Part shown: piece by piece, positions 64,000 through 64,000 of the stretch | Layout of the letters: every line of letters starts with the position of its first letter | Numbering within the stretch: position 1 is the first letter of the stretch | Source of the DNA: Olivibacter domesticus | Lineage (GTDB): Bacteria; Bacteroidota; Bacteroidia; Sphingobacteriales; Sphingobacteriaceae | Direction of reading: 5' to 3' | Length of the DNA: 64,000 nt | Assembly: GCF_900109575.1 (NCBI RefSeq) | Contig: NZ_FOAF01000001.1 | Span: 372,001 to 436,000 of the forward strand | Translations under genes and position numbers: made by a program | The notes under the pieces: model-generated | Database searches by the model: none | What the model was told of the DNA's origin: nothing | The model's input: only the letters and a program-made list of their open reading frames with translations

Positions 64000-64000
64000 A

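Noticed and set aside
1-64000. tRNA, rRNA and CRISPR arrays
   Set aside because: No cloverleaf-like or repeat-spacer pattern was seen in the spacers on either strand.

Overview
The window looks like chromosome of a Bacteroidota bacterium, most likely a sphingobacterium relative (Sphingobacteriaceae). It has three SusC/SusD outer-membrane pairs, many lipoproteins with SpII lipoboxes, a hybrid two-component regulator, AT-rich spacers with few Shine-Dalgarno sites, and a few matches to the Bacteroidota -33/-7 promoter (TTTG / TAnnTTTG). No rRNA, tRNA, CRISPR array or intact mobile element was found. The species assignment is inference from gene content.

Region 1 (1-30.9 kb) is a large glycan-utilisation locus centred on alpha-mannosides. 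It runs GH92 (cut by the window edge), SGNH O-acetylesterase, a ricin-type/propeller lipoprotein, two sulfatases, a sulfatase relic and a small lipoprotein. These are followed by a convergent GH92, a GntR/UTRA regulator, and a divergent operon of MFS sugar porter, SusC, SusD, mannose-6-phosphate isomerase with a kinase-like N-terminus, a GH92 with an extra beta-sandwich domain, and a six-hairpin glycosidase-like lipoprotein. A CPA1 Na+/H+ antiporter, a GH29 alpha-fucosidase and a metallophosphoesterase follow on the minus strand. The logic is to strip sulfate, acetyl, fucose and mannose from a decorated glycan outside or in the periplasm, import mannose, and isomerise mannose-6-P to fructose-6-P. 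Two nearly identical 20-bp palindromes (11724-11743 and 12860-12879) sit before the minus-strand GH92 and in the gntR/MFS divergent promoter, which ties the locus to the GntR protein. Three gene relics (sulfatase, Gfo/Idh/MocA oxidoreductase, GH110-like beta-helix) show that the locus has lost parts.

Region 2 (31.2-37.8 kb) is a tight four-gene operon: a CxxCH/DUF1549/CBM6-like/DUF1553 protein, a DUF1501 protein, a Tat-type TIM-barrel isomerase-like protein, and a membrane DUF2231-cytochrome-LRR fusion. This set is best known from Planctomycetes and its biochemistry is unclear. The embedded carbohydrate-binding-like module suggests a surface or periplasmic sugar-oxidation role.

Region 3 (37.8-48.5 kb) holds an AraC regulator divergent from an alcohol dehydrogenase-like/DoxX pair, an enzyme-free SusC/SusD pair, an NsrR-like Rrf2 regulator next to flavohaemoglobin Hmp (nitric oxide defence), and a PLP enzyme of the Cys/Met family.

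Region 4 (48.5-53.5 kb) is a four-gene minus-strand operon: sigma-70 factor, single-TM TPR protein in the anti-sigma position, a small polyproline protein, and a secreted TPR-CHAT protease-like protein with an intact His/Cys dyad. The pairing of a CHAT protease with a sigma factor resembles, without CRISPR parts, the protease-controlled sigma release known from type III-E CRISPR (Csx29/Csx30/RpoE). It is the best candidate here for an undescribed system. A Cys-rich four-helix copper-storage-like protein lies beside it.

Region 5 (53.9-64 kb) is a compact PUL on the minus strand: hybrid two-component sensor (runs off the window), SusC, SusD and a secreted GH2 glycosidase.
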